Assembly (NCBI GenBank): GCA_033398695.1
Contig: CM065802.1
Coordinates: 140,168,096-140,232,095, forward strand
Source of the DNA: Orobanche coerulescens
Taxonomy: Eukaryota; Streptophyta; Magnoliopsida; Lamiales; Orobanchaceae
Length of the DNA: 64,000 bases
Direction: 5' to 3'
This document shows, in pieces, positions 33,286 through 48,712 of the stretch. Below the pieces are notes generated by a model. It saw only the letters and a list, made by a program, of their open reading frames with translations. It was not told the DNA's origin and made no database searches. Made by a program: the position numbers and the translations under genes. Each line of letters starts with the position of its first letter. The first letter of the stretch is position 1.

Positions 33286-34901
33286 TGTAACACCCCCGAG
33301 ATATTCGAAGTATATTACAGCGTCGTGGACCCCTACATGGGACCCACCAGGCTACGACTAGGAAACACCCCTCGACTAACCATCTCGGTTAGCGAGAACA
33401 CACATTTAAATAATATAACATATAAACGTACGCCCGGAGTAACCGGCGAAATAAGCAACAGTCGACAATGTAACAATTTAAAATAATACAACACGGGGTT
33501 TGAATTGAAAAGCCTAAGTACTCGCGAGTACGGTCTATCAGTTCATAAATATAGTAAACAACCATGTCGAAGTGGGCAAGTGAAATAAGTAGACTCGAGT
33601 GCACATGTCAACGACCCTGGCCAATATCCTCGTACTATCCCAGCGCTCGCTCGTCCGGATGATCATAACCTGAAATTCATAACAAGAATTTCCCCGAAAC
33701 GGGTCCCCAGAGGGGTTAGCAATTACGCTAGTACAAGTAATCAAGGCAAACCAATCGCTTACACATTTCATAGTACATGCACCAATATCATTTCAAAAAC
33801 CAAAACCAGACATGTCTTTTCCGGAAAACAAACAGTCAAACAATTTGCCTAGGACCAGGACGCCACCATGAATCCCACCCGAGGCCTCTAAGGACCCTCC
33901 CGAGCTGGCCACTTTATAAAATAAATCACGCACAGGCATCGCCTAGGACCAGGACGCCACCATGAATCCCACCCGAGGCCTCTAAGGACCCTCCCAGGCT
34001 GGCTAGCGAAACAAACTCGTGAATCCAGAGTGAAGTCATAGATTCCCCCGAGGCCCCGTCGGACCCTCCCAGGGTGAGTATAGCACACACAATATACATT
34101 ACCATTTCATGTTAAGCATAAAGGTTTCCAAAAATACTTGCCTTGAATAATAAACGACGCAACGAACGGAAGGAAAAACACCGGTGACCGATAGGAGCCG
34201 ATAATCACGAACCTAACGATACGAAGAACACAATCACGACCAATCCTAAATGAATACGGAATTGGAATACACCCAAAAACCCGCCTACGATTCATGTATA
34301 TTCGTATAGAAACAACGACGAGGGCGGACTACAACCAAACCCTCTCGATTACAAAATTACTATGAAATATACCATGAATCCATAGGGTAACCAACGAAAT
34401 CGAGAAGATTAATCATGTACATCATGAATTAATCTAACATACGGAATGAATCGGACGAAACATGAAAACCCCTTCAATTACCCAAAACAAGGTTTTAGGA
34501 GTTTACCTTGAATAATGACGAAGAACACGATTAGAGGTTGATACTATGCTCCAATAACTCGAAGAAGATGATGGCTCGGAGTTATCAAGCTTCAAATCGC
34601 CGGAAATACCAAGTAAATTGCCTAGGAGTCGGATGGGGAGGAGAAGGAGTGAAAATGGCCGAAATCGGTCAACCCCTGGGTTTATAAACCCAGGGCTCGT
34701 TACGTACGTTAGCCACCACATGCTAACGTACGTAAGCCGTATTACGTACGTAAGCCATAAGGGCCTTACGTACGTAACCAAAAAGGCTGAAACGCCTGAA
34801 CTGAAATACACTAGGGCGTTACGTACGTAACCAAAAATGGTGTTACGTACGTAACCAAAAATGCAGAATCGCCTGAACTGAAAACACTAGAACGTTACGT
34901 A
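33286..34901 (-). repeat. Element B right LTR, main segment
   Basis: Matches 26247-27840. As the 5' LTR on the - strand it would drive gag-pol, but its upstream part is split by the CACTA element and element F. It continues at 38671-39090 and 53650-53777. Confidence 0.9.
34674..34900 (-). promoter_or_regulatory. Element B promoter: TATA box in a perfect palindrome, plus TTACGTACGTAA array
   Basis: TTTATAAA (34681-34688) is flanked by arms CCCTGGG (34674-34680) and CCCAGGG (34689-34695), giving a perfect 22-bp palindrome. Upstream on the - strand are at least seven copies of tacgtacgta between 34700 and 34900. The CACTA transposon is inserted in the last copy. Confidence 0.6.
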
Positions 34902-35147
34902 CACTACGCCATAAGTGCTCATAGGCAATGCCTGTTTATTGTTGCAGAAGACACAATAAGTGTTGCCTTAGGCCAAAGGCAACACCAAACTCTTGTTGCC
35001 AATACGGCCGTTGCCTTTGACACATAAGGCAACACTTTTAGTCTCTACTGCAACAACAGAAAAGTATTGCATTACGCCTCTAATGCAACAACATAACCAA
35101 GTAAGGCAACAACAAATGATGTTGCCTAAGATTTCAAAAAAAAAACA

Positions 35148-35277
35148 TGTGCCACGTCATCAATGGGTCCCACCTTTATGCCATGCCATCAATGGGTCCC
35201 ATCTTGATGCCACATCGACAATGGACTCTACATTTGTGCCAGGTCAGCAATGGGCCCCACATCTATGCCACATCGGC
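35148..35277 (+). repeat. Tandem repeat in CACTA left arm
   Basis: Four diverged units of about 33 bases of the form 'tgccacgtcatcaatgggtc' then ccac(c/a)t(t/c)tatgccac. No coding content. Confidence 0.65.
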
Positions 35278-37090
<1,813 letters not shown>

Positions 37091-37184
37091 TTACAGAAAA
37101 TTAAAGAAGGTCAGAACAATAATAAGCCATAAAACAAGACCAACAGAAAATGGAAAAAAGCAGAGCAAACCGAAATGATCCAAA

Positions 37185-37357
37185 GGATCGATGAATCGTG
37201 ATGGTGACAGAAAACTTGAGTCGGCCCAGTCCCCTTTGAAATCAAACCCTTTGATACAGAAGCCTACATACCGCTGCTCTCTGACTTTGGCTATCTTAAT
37301 CTGGTAGCTCAACCATGACTGCTTCGGATTCGGTAGGGCACCGTGAAATCGTGGCAC
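37185..37357 (-). other. Possible captured exon fragment in CACTA element
   Basis: The - strand frame gives PRFHGALPNPKQSWLSYQIK, then IAKVREQRYVGFCIKGFDFK, then GDWADSSFLSPSRFIDP. This has protein-like composition, while the surrounding frames do not. The family is not recognised. CACTA elements are known to pick up host gene pieces, which makes capture plausible but unproven. Confidence 0.3.
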
Positions 37358-37397
37358 TATGATTAATTAAATATACATTAAAATACATACCTGTTGG

Positions 37398-37690
37398 TTG
37401 TTGCGACAGGGCATCGCGGAGGGGAGGGCGTCGCCGGCGCGGAGGGAATGGTCGCGTCGCGGAAGGGAGGGGAGGGCTTTGTGTCGCGGACGGAGGGGTA
37501 GGCGTCGCGCCGCGTCGCGGAGGGGAGGGGAGGGAGTCGCGGCGGATGAACTGAGGGGAGGGGAGGGGAGGGCGTCGATTCGCGGAGGGAAGGGGAGGAG
37601 GCCGCGCGCCGAACCGAGGGAGGGAAGGGGAGGGCGTCGCGGCGAGTGACGTAATGGTGAGGGGCGGGGGGGGAGGAGAGCGAGAGAGCG
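37398..37690. repeat. GC-rich, G-run-rich low-complexity block in CACTA element
   Basis: Dense 'ggaggggaggg' and 'gtcgcgg' repetition, very different in base composition from the AT-rich flanks. Runs of four G every few bases could form G-quadruplexes on the + strand. The open frame through it is compositional, not a gene. Confidence 0.6.
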
Positions 37691-38480
37691 ATAGATAGGG
37701 TTTGTGTTTTCTATTTTATCATCAAGAAACTTATTCCCGATATCTTTCTCTGGTGTTAAAGGAGACCATCCAGGCCTGAAACAATGCCAGCTGGGAGTCC
37801 ATTTGCAACCCAGGTTAGAGGAGTCAGGTACCGAGTCCCATAGTGGGTAGATTAATTTAGGATTATTATTATTATTATTATTATTAGCGGTTAATTAACG
37901 GGTATTTCGCGGGTGGGTTATACGGGTATTTCGCGGGTGGGTATAAAAAGTTCAAAATACCTTTTTAATTCACGGATCGAGAATTTAAGAAATATTACTT
38001 AAAATACGGAACATACCACAGCGTTTTCTAAAAATGCTATATAAGTGTATTGTTACATAGTGCTTCCTAATTAAATGCTATATAAGTATTTTTAAAAGGA
38101 TGTATTATTTTTTATAATTTGAAATTATATTATTAAAATTTATAATGTGTATTTATATTAAATAATTTAAATATATAAGTTATAATTTATATTATATTAT
38201 ATATCAAACATTGAAAATAAAACATATATCGTAATTTAAATTTCATTATATATATATATATTGATAATATATTAAACTTTAAAACTATAAAAAATATTTA
38301 TAATTTTTAATTACATCATTAAAAAATATAATAAGTATTTATATTAAATATAAATAATTTAAATCAAATTTATCATATGTTATATATCAAACTTTAAGAG
38401 TAAAAAATATCAAAATTTAAATTTCATTTCATTGTGATTGTTTTGTGACAATAACTTGAAAAAATTATTAAAAAATTAGA
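37691..38480. other. CACTA right internal region, AT-rich
   Basis: No gene seen. It contains an ATT microsatellite (37863-37888), a short direct repeat 'cgggtatttcgcgggtgggt' (37897 and 37922) and strongly AT-rich sequence up to the subterminal repeats. Confidence 0.45.
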
Positions 38481-40539
38481 TATAATGCAACACCATCACA
38501 GGTGTTGCACGTCGCGCAACACCATTTTTATTTTGCAACACCAAATATATATCTAGTGCAATACTATTTCAATAGTGTTTCAAAAGATCAAAAATCAGCA
38601 ATCTATTGAAACGCTTTGGTGGCAACACTAGCTAAAAGCATTGCCTATGAGCACTTATGGTGTAGTGGTACGTAACCAAAAAGGGTGTTACGTACGTAAC
38701 ATTCCTTTCTGTGGAGTACAGGCCAGAAGAAATGGGGGAGGTACCGGAAAAGAATCGAAATACAACGGTGAATAACTCACGATGGTACGGACGTTAGGGA
38801 CCTGAAACGACGAACTTAAATGCCGAAGGAAAATATATTCCCGACTACTCAAAGGTTCGGAAAAACATTCAACAAACGAAATTTTCCCAAAAGTTTGGGA
38901 AAATTTACAAAACGGCCCAAACATCCGGAATGTTCGACACATGGTCGAAACGCCAAACAAAAGCTCACAACGTCCATAATAACACGAGATGGATCTTTGG
39001 CAACCCCGAAATGGCGGTTCCAAATGACGATTACGATAATATCCGAAATAACAACATGACACATCAAATCGAGTAAAACGAGTCCGAATCTGTAACACCC
39101 CCAAATCCCATTGGGTTATTACAGTGCCGTGGACCCCTCATCAGGTGATCCACCAGGCGAACACGACTAAAATACAACAAACTGACCAAAATAGGAAATC
39201 ACAGACCCTACTATGACGTCCGACATACTATTCCGATATGGAATTTCAACGACAAGAATGGGCCTACATGGCCAAAATAAAAATACAACAACATACACGA
39301 GTCTTGCTCGGATAATACAAAACGACAACGACTGAACAAAATGGGAGTACTCCAACTGTCTGACCAACATGAACACCAAAATATCTCGGACTAGTATCGC
39401 TCGAATGCCTCGTCGCCCTCGTCATACCCCTGTGTCTCAACTCTCTCCTCGCAAGTACCTAAAACATGAAAACATGTTCCGCCACGGGTCACCATCCAAA
39501 GATAATGAATATCAAGTACATGCACAACATGATATGCATCCAAAGGCAGAATAAACAGTACAACAATGGTAGTACGAGATGCTCACAAACCAAAGTAAGA
39601 ATCGAGCATTCGTGGAATATTATGCCCATGGCATACGATCAATACCTGCTCAATAGGTTAGAACATATGTGCCCAACAGCGAAACATCAATATAGAACAC
39701 AACAATACATTACCCGAAGGTAAATCAATCCAACGCTGAAATAAATAAGGATCACAATGCCCGAAGGCTCCAACAGAAATACCGTTACATCACAATGGCC
39801 TGAAAGCCCTCAGCCGAAGCTGCCAAAATATCACGATGGCCTGAAAGCCGAACAGCCCGAAGCTGCCAAAATATCATGATGGCCTGAAAGCCGAACAGCC
39901 CGAAGCTGTAAATCATCACAATACAGATCTCAAAGAAACAAACATGACTGTCGAACATACCCCTCAGGCGTATGAACGCTCAATCACAAAACATCAAACT
40001 CATCCAATACTATGGACGATCAAAGTTTATGGCTCACAAGATGGACATCACAGTACGCCCGATCCGGAAATGTGTCCGTGCACATGTCCGCCCCGTATAT
40101 GGAATCCAGAATATACGTAGGACAATGTACCTAATTAGCCTCACGAAACTACGTCCCGTGTGCGATCCCAACGCGGAATAATATCCGCCGATGACTATAT
40201 GTGCCTGGCTAAAAATCCTACACAATAACCAATCGGAACGCAGATATGATTCCGGATATGTCACGATACAACATGACAACGAAACTCAAAGGATAACACA
40301 TCCAAAACAAATCATACGACTCACCAAGTGAACGATGACACACGAATAATGAAAGATCGACACGACCGACAATATTCGAAACAACCATCCTGGGATCAAA
40401 ATCCCTAAGGACCAATTAACACGAGCAACGATCACAACACAACAGTTCGGGAAAATCCTCAACCTTCAAATATCACAAAATTACCGAGTTCACAAGAATA
40501 ATAGTGTGCTGCCTTGAATCGGTCAACACGACAATAATA

Positions 40540-41090
40540 ATTCAACGGATGGGAATTATCGTTGATAATCCAATTCAATACTTCGATTACCGTAGAATGG
40601 CCAATCGATAACAATTATACAACGGATGGGAATTATCTTTTTGACAACGGGTGGAAATTATATTTGATAATCCCAATTCAATATATCGATTACCGTTAGA
40701 GCGGACAATCGATAATAATTATACAACGGATGGGAATTATCTTTGATAATCCCAATTCAATATATCGATTACCTTCAGAACGGTTAACCGATAACAATTG
40801 TACAACGGATGTCTCGGCACCTTTAATCGGTTACCGATAACGAAGATGATAATCGAATACGTCAATGCCTTCAATCGGCCAAAACGACATCAATAGAAAA
40901 ACATTGATATCAATAACGACGATTCAAAAAAATATCTTGATGGAACATCAATCAATAACAACAATCGATACGTCGATGCCGCGAACCGGCTATCAACAAC
41001 AATATCTCAAAGGAACATCAATCAACAATAAAAATCGATATGTCGATACCGCGAACCGGCTATCGACAACAATATTATCAACAAGTACCG
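40540..41090. repeat. Two tandem-repeat modules in element F LTR
   Basis: First module: about four units containing 'acggatgggaattatc' and 'gataatcccaattcaatat'. Second: two to three units with 'aacatcaatcaa' and 'gcgaaccggctatc'. Both are copied at 46386-46936 in the other LTR. Confidence 0.75.
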
Positions 41091-41475
41091 CAATGCCTTG
41101 GATCGGCCATTTACGAACAACAATAATATTTGGCATAACTTGCCGAAGGGTATCATATCAAACAATCCCCTGATATCAACAAAATCACAAAGAGACCAAG
41201 TCTCGAAATGATACACACATTCATACACATACATGATAACATTAATCTCATTGACGGACAAGTATAAAACTTGCCTCAAACCGAAGGCGAGAAAGTCCTT
41301 CCACGATCAACGTCCTACCACGAATCGATCAACGCGTCCTCCGTCAATCACAAGCACTCGAACAACCTTGAATGAAATACAATTCATTCGATAACACGAT
41401 ATCGACCGAAAACGACACAATAGATAATTCCGATACCAACACGAACACATACTATACTCGTATTTATCCGTATAC

Positions 41476-41800
41476 ATACGTATATATATAATATATATAT
41501 ATTACATATATATATATATAATAATATATATACAATACAACCCAAAATATCTATATATATATATATATATAAATATATATATATATACCCACTTTAAACA
41601 CACACTGCACCAACACATATAACTCACCCACTGCACAACTCACACACACACACACTACTGTTACATATATATATACTATACATACCACATCTTAACACAT
41701 ATATATATATATATAACAGATTTATATATATATACATTATATATATAACAGATTTATATATATATACATTATATATATATGTATATATATACACAAAACA
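41476..41800. repeat. TA-rich microsatellite cluster
   Basis: Several (TA)n tracts and a duplicated 'acagatttatatatatatac' unit. The matching cluster at 47325-47625 has slightly different tract lengths, as expected of slippage. Confidence 0.85.
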
Positions 41801-42699
41801 CACACCAAACACATAAAAACTTACCAGGAGCCGGGAAGAAAAAAGAAAAAAAAACTCCCATGCCGTAAATCGGCCGCCGGAAAAATGACCCGCCGGACTT
41901 CGTCCAACTCCGGCCCGTTCCGTCTATGGCCGGTTTTCACCCGACTCCGCCTGCAACTCCTCGCCGGAAGTATGTCAAACCTCCGTTCCGCCGTCCGTTC
42001 CAGACAAAAACCACCTCCGGTCGCCGGAATCAACGGAACCGCATCCATGGCCGGAAACCATGAAGACGCCGGACACCCGAGCTCCGCCTCGCCGGAAGAA
42101 AAAAATGCCGGAACAGTTCAGATCGACCGGATTATAATGCCTCCCGATCCGGAAATTCGACCGCGCCGCCGAGCTCCGGCCGGCCGGAGCCGTCGGCCCT
42201 TCCTCCGGTCGCCGGAAAAAAATGGAGAAGCTGGTGCTTGCTCCGTCTCGCCGGAAAAAGAAGAAAAAATACCGGAACACGTCGACCGGGTTTGCAGCCT
42301 TCCGGTTCGGAAATTCCGACCAGGCCGCCGCCGAGCTCCGGTCGTGAGCTGCCTGCCCGCCGAACTCAAGCTCCATCTCGTCGGAAAAATGGAGAAGAGA
42401 GAAGAAGAGAGGGAGGTGGCGAGAGGGATGAGTATGGCGAGAGAGAAAGAGAGAGGGACGTGAGAGAGAGCTGGGAGAAGAAGAAAAAGAAAAAAATAGT
42501 GAGAGAGAGAGATGATGAGGGATGATGTTGAAGAATTATATTATATATATATATAACATGGCATGAACGTGAGGGAGAGAATAAGAGGAGGTGGGAGGAA
42601 TCTTGATTATATATATATATATATATAAATATATAAATGATACTCCAAAGATACTCTCGCCCCGAAAGGTGACCACGAGGAAGATTCCCACCACCTACC

Positions 42700-42785
42700 A
42701 CGTATTACGTACGTAACCTCAGGGCGTAACGTACGCAATCGCAACAAATTAGCGTACGTAATGCTACACAGGTAGCGTACGCTAT
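42700..42785. promoter_or_regulatory. Palindrome cluster in element F LTR
   Basis: ttacgtacgtaa (42707), taacgtacgc, tagcgtacgtaa (42752) and gtagcgtacgctat (42773) within 85 bases. The copy in the other LTR is at 53352-53435. An obvious TATA box cannot be separated from the neighbouring TA tract. Confidence 0.5.
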
Positions 42786-42993
42786 GGCTATAAACTTAGC
42801 CTAAATTCCAATCTCGCCAAACAACAACCAAACGACGAAACCAAACCGTCGACCAGTATAAATATTTCGATCCCGAAATATTTTAATACAATATAAATTG
42901 TATTGGTCCAAACAACAACACTTGTACAATTCCAAATGAATACGTACAACTCAACAGTAACACGAAAAAAAAAAATTACCCCCGGATATTACA

Positions 42994-44019
42994 TACTCCC
43001 CCCCTTAAAAATAGTTTCGTCCTCGAAACTCAGGGTGCACAAGTCGGGGCACGGACTATTTATCAGGATAAGGAAACAACATCTCCAGGAATACTCCTCA
43101 ATACGAGCAACTCCGCCTAGGCAACTGGGCCGACCTCACGGGTCCCCACGTCTCCTCTGCCTGAACAAGGCGAAAAATCAAGTGATAAAGACACTCAATC
43201 AAATGCGAGATTAGCCGAATCATGACTCTCCTGCTAGAGACCAGCCAGGAAGTCGCACCACAAAAGAAAAATAACAACACAGTTATAGTCCTCGGGACTA
43301 TATCGAACGCGCACCCAAGTCCTCACGACTTGACGTCTCGAATCATAATGAACAATTACCCAGATCATCACAAAAATCTCGGGTACAGGACCAAAAGGAA
43401 AGAAAATCACCTCAAATGACTCAAGTGTCAAGATTCTCAGATACAAGGATAACAAGATAGATCAATAATAAATAGCTCACAACCGCAATATTAAAATAAA
43501 GACCGAGTCAAACATCAATCCGAGAGACAAGGAAAATACAAATCAAGGCTACATCTCAAATGTACCCGAAATCCACATCCTGAAGATCATCGAGTTCCTC
43601 GATCTCATCGACTCGAGGAAATCACAAATCTGAACTCGCTACTTCCCCTCGGGTGTCCATACCTCTGGCTCCCGAAGCCCGATATGACCCCTTGGATGAA
43701 GTACGGACTGAAGTGACAAAATCTCTCGAGACCCATGAGATCTCTCGAGATTTACTGGCACTAGAACTCCTGCAGTATTCTGAAGGTGTCCCTACCCCCG
43801 ACACAGAAAAATAAATAATAGCTGGCACTGTACATAGAGTACTAACATGCCCCGCTGAATCACAATAAAACAAATAACAGTCGAACTCGTCGCCTGGGAA
43901 GAAAATGCTTTCCCAGCACGAAGTCGACTAGAAAACGACCTCCTGGACGTCGGAGTTCGATGTCCCTCTGAACAAATCGGCATCCTAGTCCTCTCACCAG
44001 AAGATACTGAAGGATCCTC
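42994..44019 (-). other. Element F internal region, 3' part
   Basis: Begins with a polypurine-type tract (tactccccccccttaaaa on +, 42994-43010). No pol motif is seen. Short open frames (e.g. 43622-43873 and 43860-44078 on -) probably derive from decayed gag C-terminus, without recognisable zinc knuckles. Confidence 0.5.
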
Positions 44020-44448
44020 CTAAGTAAGCTCCTCGATCGAAAGCTCTGCTCCAAGAGCCTTCTCGATGAATTCGCCAAGTGAGTTGCAATTGTGATTGAA
44101 CAACTGCATTCTCAACTGCGGGTTCAACCTCTTGTTAAAATACTTGATCTTATCCGCCTCAGTACGGATAACAGATGAAGTAAACTGAAGAAGTCCTTGA
44201 AACTTCTCAGCAATAACAATAATACCCTCGTTCTCGATGGATTCAGGGTTCAAAACCTCCGACAACTTGGCTTCACGAAGTGGAGCCGGATGATACCTCT
44301 CTAACATGAGAGTCTTGAACCCGATCCAAACATAATCACGATCGGTGGGTTCTCGAGCACGACTCCAAAAATGATTCGTCAGCCACCAAATTATTGGTAC
44401 GAGGTTTCGGGTGTCGGCCCACGCTGCAGCCTCTACCCCCTCTGTCAC
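44020..44448 (-). pseudogene. Element F gag-like fragment
   Basis: 142-residue frame. The pattern AAAWADTRNLVPIIWWL, DYVWIGFKTLMLERYHPAPLR, FQGLLQFTSSV, then KIKYFNKRLNPQLRMQL and LGEFIEKALGAE follows the retrotransposon gag domain (WW region, conserved R/K-rich middle, final E-A helix). There is no zinc knuckle, and the frame stops soon after. The upstream region to the primer site (44921-44937) is open only in pieces. Retaining gag but not pol fits a parasite that packages its RNA and borrows RT and integrase. Confidence 0.7.
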
Positions 44449-44920
44449 GTCCTCTTTCCAGACTGAAAGAATAACGTTCGATCATGACCACAGCTCAAAT
44501 ACGCCTCAACGACCAGAATGCTAGGTCAACGCAAAACACGAGTATACATACTCAACAGATAAACGATCACATCGATCGCGCTAATCATAGCCGATACAGA
44601 GCCCACACGCTCCAAAGCAAATAATCATAAATCAATCGCAACCGATCGCCACATACAAGTGTCAACAAAACAGGTTTAATCAATGACATAATGAATGTAT
44701 GCACACAAAAGAGAATAGAGTCCTTACACAGGTCATACGAAGCTTCGAGGTCTTGCGATACTAGTCTTCACTGACGATGACTCGATGAAAGAATGACTCA
44801 TACAGTTGTCTAACTATCACGACTCACAAAACCCGACTGTCCAGATTGTCATAACCTGACAGCCCCGCTACTACCGCCTTGGTAGAGCCACATAACACAC
44901 AAGCCAGGGTATCTCACAAC

Positions 44921-44937
44921 CCAAGGCTCTGATACCA
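44921..44937 (-). other. Primer binding site of element F (tRNA-iMet)
   Basis: TGGTATCAGAGCCTTGG on the - strand, five bases inside the LTR; complementary to plant initiator-Met tRNA. The 470 bases between it and the gag-like frame show no gene. Confidence 0.85.
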
Positions 44938-47900
44938 TCTTCTGTAACACCCCCAAATCCCATTGGGTTATTACAGTGCCGTGGACCCCTCATCAGGTGA
45001 TCCACCAGGCGAACACGACTAAAATACAACAAACTGACCAAAATAGGAAATCACAGACCCTACTATGACGTCCGACATACTATTCCGATATGGAATTTCA
45101 ACGACAAGAATGGGCCTACATGGCCAAAATAAAAATACAACAACATACACGAGTCTTGCTCGGATAATACAAAACGACAACGACTGAACAAAATGGGAGT
45201 ACTCCAAGTATCGACCAACATGAACACCAAAATATCTCGACTAGTATCGCTCGAATGCCTCGTCGCCCTCGTCATACCCCCGTGTCTCAACTCTCTCCTC
45301 GCAAGTACCTAAAACATGAAAACATGTTCCGCCTACTGGGTCACCATCCAAGATAATGAATATCAAGTACATGCACAACATGATATGCATCCAAAGGCGT
45401 AATAAACGAGACAACAATGGTAGTACGAGATGCTCACAAACCAAAGTAAGAATCGAGCATTCGTGGAATATTATGCCCATGGCATACGATCAATACCGCT
45501 CAATAGGTTAGAACATATGTGCCCAACAAATGAAACATCAATATAGAACACAACAATACATTACCCGAAGGTAAATCAATCCAACGCTGAAATAAATAAG
45601 GATCACAATGCCCGAAGGCTCCAAATGAAATACCGTTACATCACATTGGCACGAAAGCCCTCACCAAGCCGCCAAAATATCACGATGGCACGAAAGCCGA
45701 GCGGCCAAGCTGCCAAAATATCACGATGGCACGAAAGCCGAACACCAAGTCAGTAAATCATCACAATCTGAGATCTCAAAGAAACAAACATGACCGCCGA
45801 ACATACCCTCAGCGTATGAACGCTCAATCACAAAACATCAAACTCATCCAATACTATGGACGATCAAAGTTTATGGCTCACAAGATGGACATCACAGTAC
45901 GCCCGATCCGGAAATGTGTCCGTGCACATGTCCGCCCCGTATATGGAATCCAGAATATACGTAGGACAATGTACCTAATTAGCCTCACGAAACTACGTCC
46001 CGTGTGCACAGTCCAACGCGGAATAATATCCGCCGATGACTATATGTGCCTGGCTAAAAATCCTACACAATAACCAATCGGAACGCAGATATGATTCCGG
46101 ATATGTCACGATACAACATGACAACGAAACTCAAAGGATAACACATCCAAAACAAATCATACGACTCACCAAGTGAACGATGACACACGAATAATGAAAG
46201 ATCGACACGACCGACAATATTCGAAACAACCATCCTGGGATCAAAATCCCTAAGGACCAATTAACACGAGCAACGATCACAACACAACAGTTCGGGAAAA
46301 TCCTCAACCTTCAAATATCACAAAATTACCGAGTTCACAAGAATAATAGTGTGCTGCCTTGAATCGGTCAACACGACAATAATAATTCAACGGATGGGAA
46401 TTATCGTTGATAATCCAATTCAATACTTCGATTACCGTAGAATGGCCAATCGATAACAATTATACAACGGATGGGAATTATCTTTTTGACAACGGGTGGA
46501 AATTATATTTGATAATCCCAATTCAATATATCGATTACCGTTAGAGCGGACAATCGATAATAATTATACAACGGATGGGAATTATCTTTGATAATCCCAA
46601 TTCAATATATCGATTACCTTCAGAACGGTTAACCGATAACAATTGTACAACGGATGTCTCGGCACCTTTAATCGGTTACCGATAACGAAGATGATAATCG
46701 AATACGTCAATGCCTTCAATCGGCCAAAACGACATCAATAGAAAAACATTGATATCAATAACGATGATTCAAAAAAATATCTTGATGGAACATCAATCAA
46801 TAACAACAATCGATACGTCGATGCCGCGAACCGGCTATCAACAACAATATCTCAAAGGAACATCAATCAACAATAAAAATCGATATGTCGATACCGCGAA
46901 CCGGCTATCGACAACAATATTATCAACAAGTACCGCAATGCCTTGGATCGGCCATTTACGAACAACAATAATATTTGGCATAACTTGCCGAAGGGTATCG
47001 TATCAAACAATCCCCTGATATCAACAAAATCACAAAGAGACCAAGTCTCGAAATGATACACACATTCATACACATACATGATAACATTAATCTCATTGAC
47101 CAGTACAAGTATAAAACTTGCCTCAAACCGAAGGCGAGAAAGTCCTTCCACGATCAACGTCCTACCACGAATCGATCAACGCGTCCTCCGTCAATCACAA
47201 GCACTCGAACAACCTTGAATGAAATACAATTCATTCGATAACACGATATCGACCGAAAATGACACAATAGATAATTCCGATACCAACACGAACACATACT
47301 ATACTCGTATTTATCCGTATACATACGTATATATATAATATATATATTACATATATATATAATAATATATATACAATACAACCCAAAATATCTATATATA
47401 TATATATAAATATATATATATACCCACTTTAAACACACACTGCACCAACACATATAACTCACCCACTGCACAACTCACACACACACACACTACTGTTACA
47501 TATATATATACTATACATACCACATCTTAACACATATATATATATATAACAGATTTATATATATATACATTATATATATATAACAGATTTATATATATAT
47601 ACATTATATATATATGTATATATATACACAAAACACACACCAAACACATAAAAACTTACCAGGAGCCGGGAAGAAAAAAGAAAAAAAAACTCCCATGCCG
47701 TAAATCGGCCGCCGGAAAAATGACCCGCCGGACTTCGTCCAACTCCGGCCCGTTCCGTCTATGGCCGGTTTTCACCCGACTCCGCCTGCAACTCCTCGCC
47801 GGAAGTATGTCAAACCTCCGTTCCGCCGTCCGTTCCAGACAAAAACCACCTCCGGTCGCCGGAATCAACGGAACCGCATCCATGGCCGGAAACCATGAAG

Positions 47901-48712
47901 ACGCCGGACACCCGAGCTCCGCCTCGCCGGAAGAAAAAAATGCCGGAACAGTTCAGATCGACCGGATTATAATGCCTCCCGATCCGGAAATTCCGATCTG
48001 CCGCCGCCGAGCTCCAGTCGCCGTCGGAGCCGTCGGCCCTTCCTCCGGTCGCCGGAAAAAAATGGAGAAGCTGGTGCTTGCTCCGTCTCGCCGGAAAAAG
48101 AAGAAAAAATACCGGAACACGTCGACCGGGTTTGCAGCCTTCCGGTTCGGAAATTCCGACCAGGCCGCCGCCGAGCTCCGGTCGTGAGCTGCCTGCCCGC
48201 CGAACTCAAGCTCCATCTCGTCGGAAAAATGGAGAAGAGAGAAGAAGAGAGGGAGGTGGCGAGAGGGATGAGTATGGCGAGAGAGAAAGAGAGAGGGACG
48301 TGAGAGAGAGCTGGGAGAAGAAGAAAAAGAAAAAAATAGTGAGAGAGAGAGATGATGAGGGATGATGTTGAAGAATTATATTATATATAGAGTAAACTAC
48401 ACCATTCGTCCCTGTGGTATGCGTTGACCGACAAGTTTCGTCCTTTGACCAAAAAAATTGCACCGTTCATCCTTAATTGCGAAACGTTATGCGTCGTTGG
48501 TCCCTCACTCTAACTGGCCTCACTAACGGCAGTTTGACCTCATCCAATCGAGGGTAATTTAGTCAATTAAATCCTCCATCTACCCACGTCTTTTCATTCA
48601 CAATCCCCCACAAACATCTAAATATACACTAACCCTCTCTCTTTACTGTTCATCTTCTTCAAATCATCAAACCTTAATCTAGAAATCTGATTAACCTTAA
48701 AAGTTACATGAA

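Larger units (their letters stand above)
39091..42993 (-). repeat. Element F left LTR (3' LTR on - strand)
   Basis: Internal structure includes a threefold approximately 45-base repeat 'gatggcctgaaagccgaaca' (39795-39930), a fourfold approximately 75-base repeat with aacggatgggaattatc (40540-40830), a 'cgcgaaccggctatc' repeat (40930-41075), TA microsatellites (41476-41800), a GC-rich gccggaa-rich block (41825-42400), GA-rich sequence (42390-42520) and palindromes (42703-42785). Confidence 0.9.

Noticed and set aside
37398..37649. Arg/Gly-rich 83-residue frame
   Set aside because: Translation of a ggaggggaggg low-complexity block; no conservation expected.
41885..42463. 192-residue open frame on + (and a similar one at 47720-48187) rich in Arg, Pro and Ser
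   Set aside because: It lies in the GC-rich gccggaa-repeat part of element F's LTR, the frame changes between the two LTR copies, several overlapping frames on both strands are equally open, and no domain is seen.
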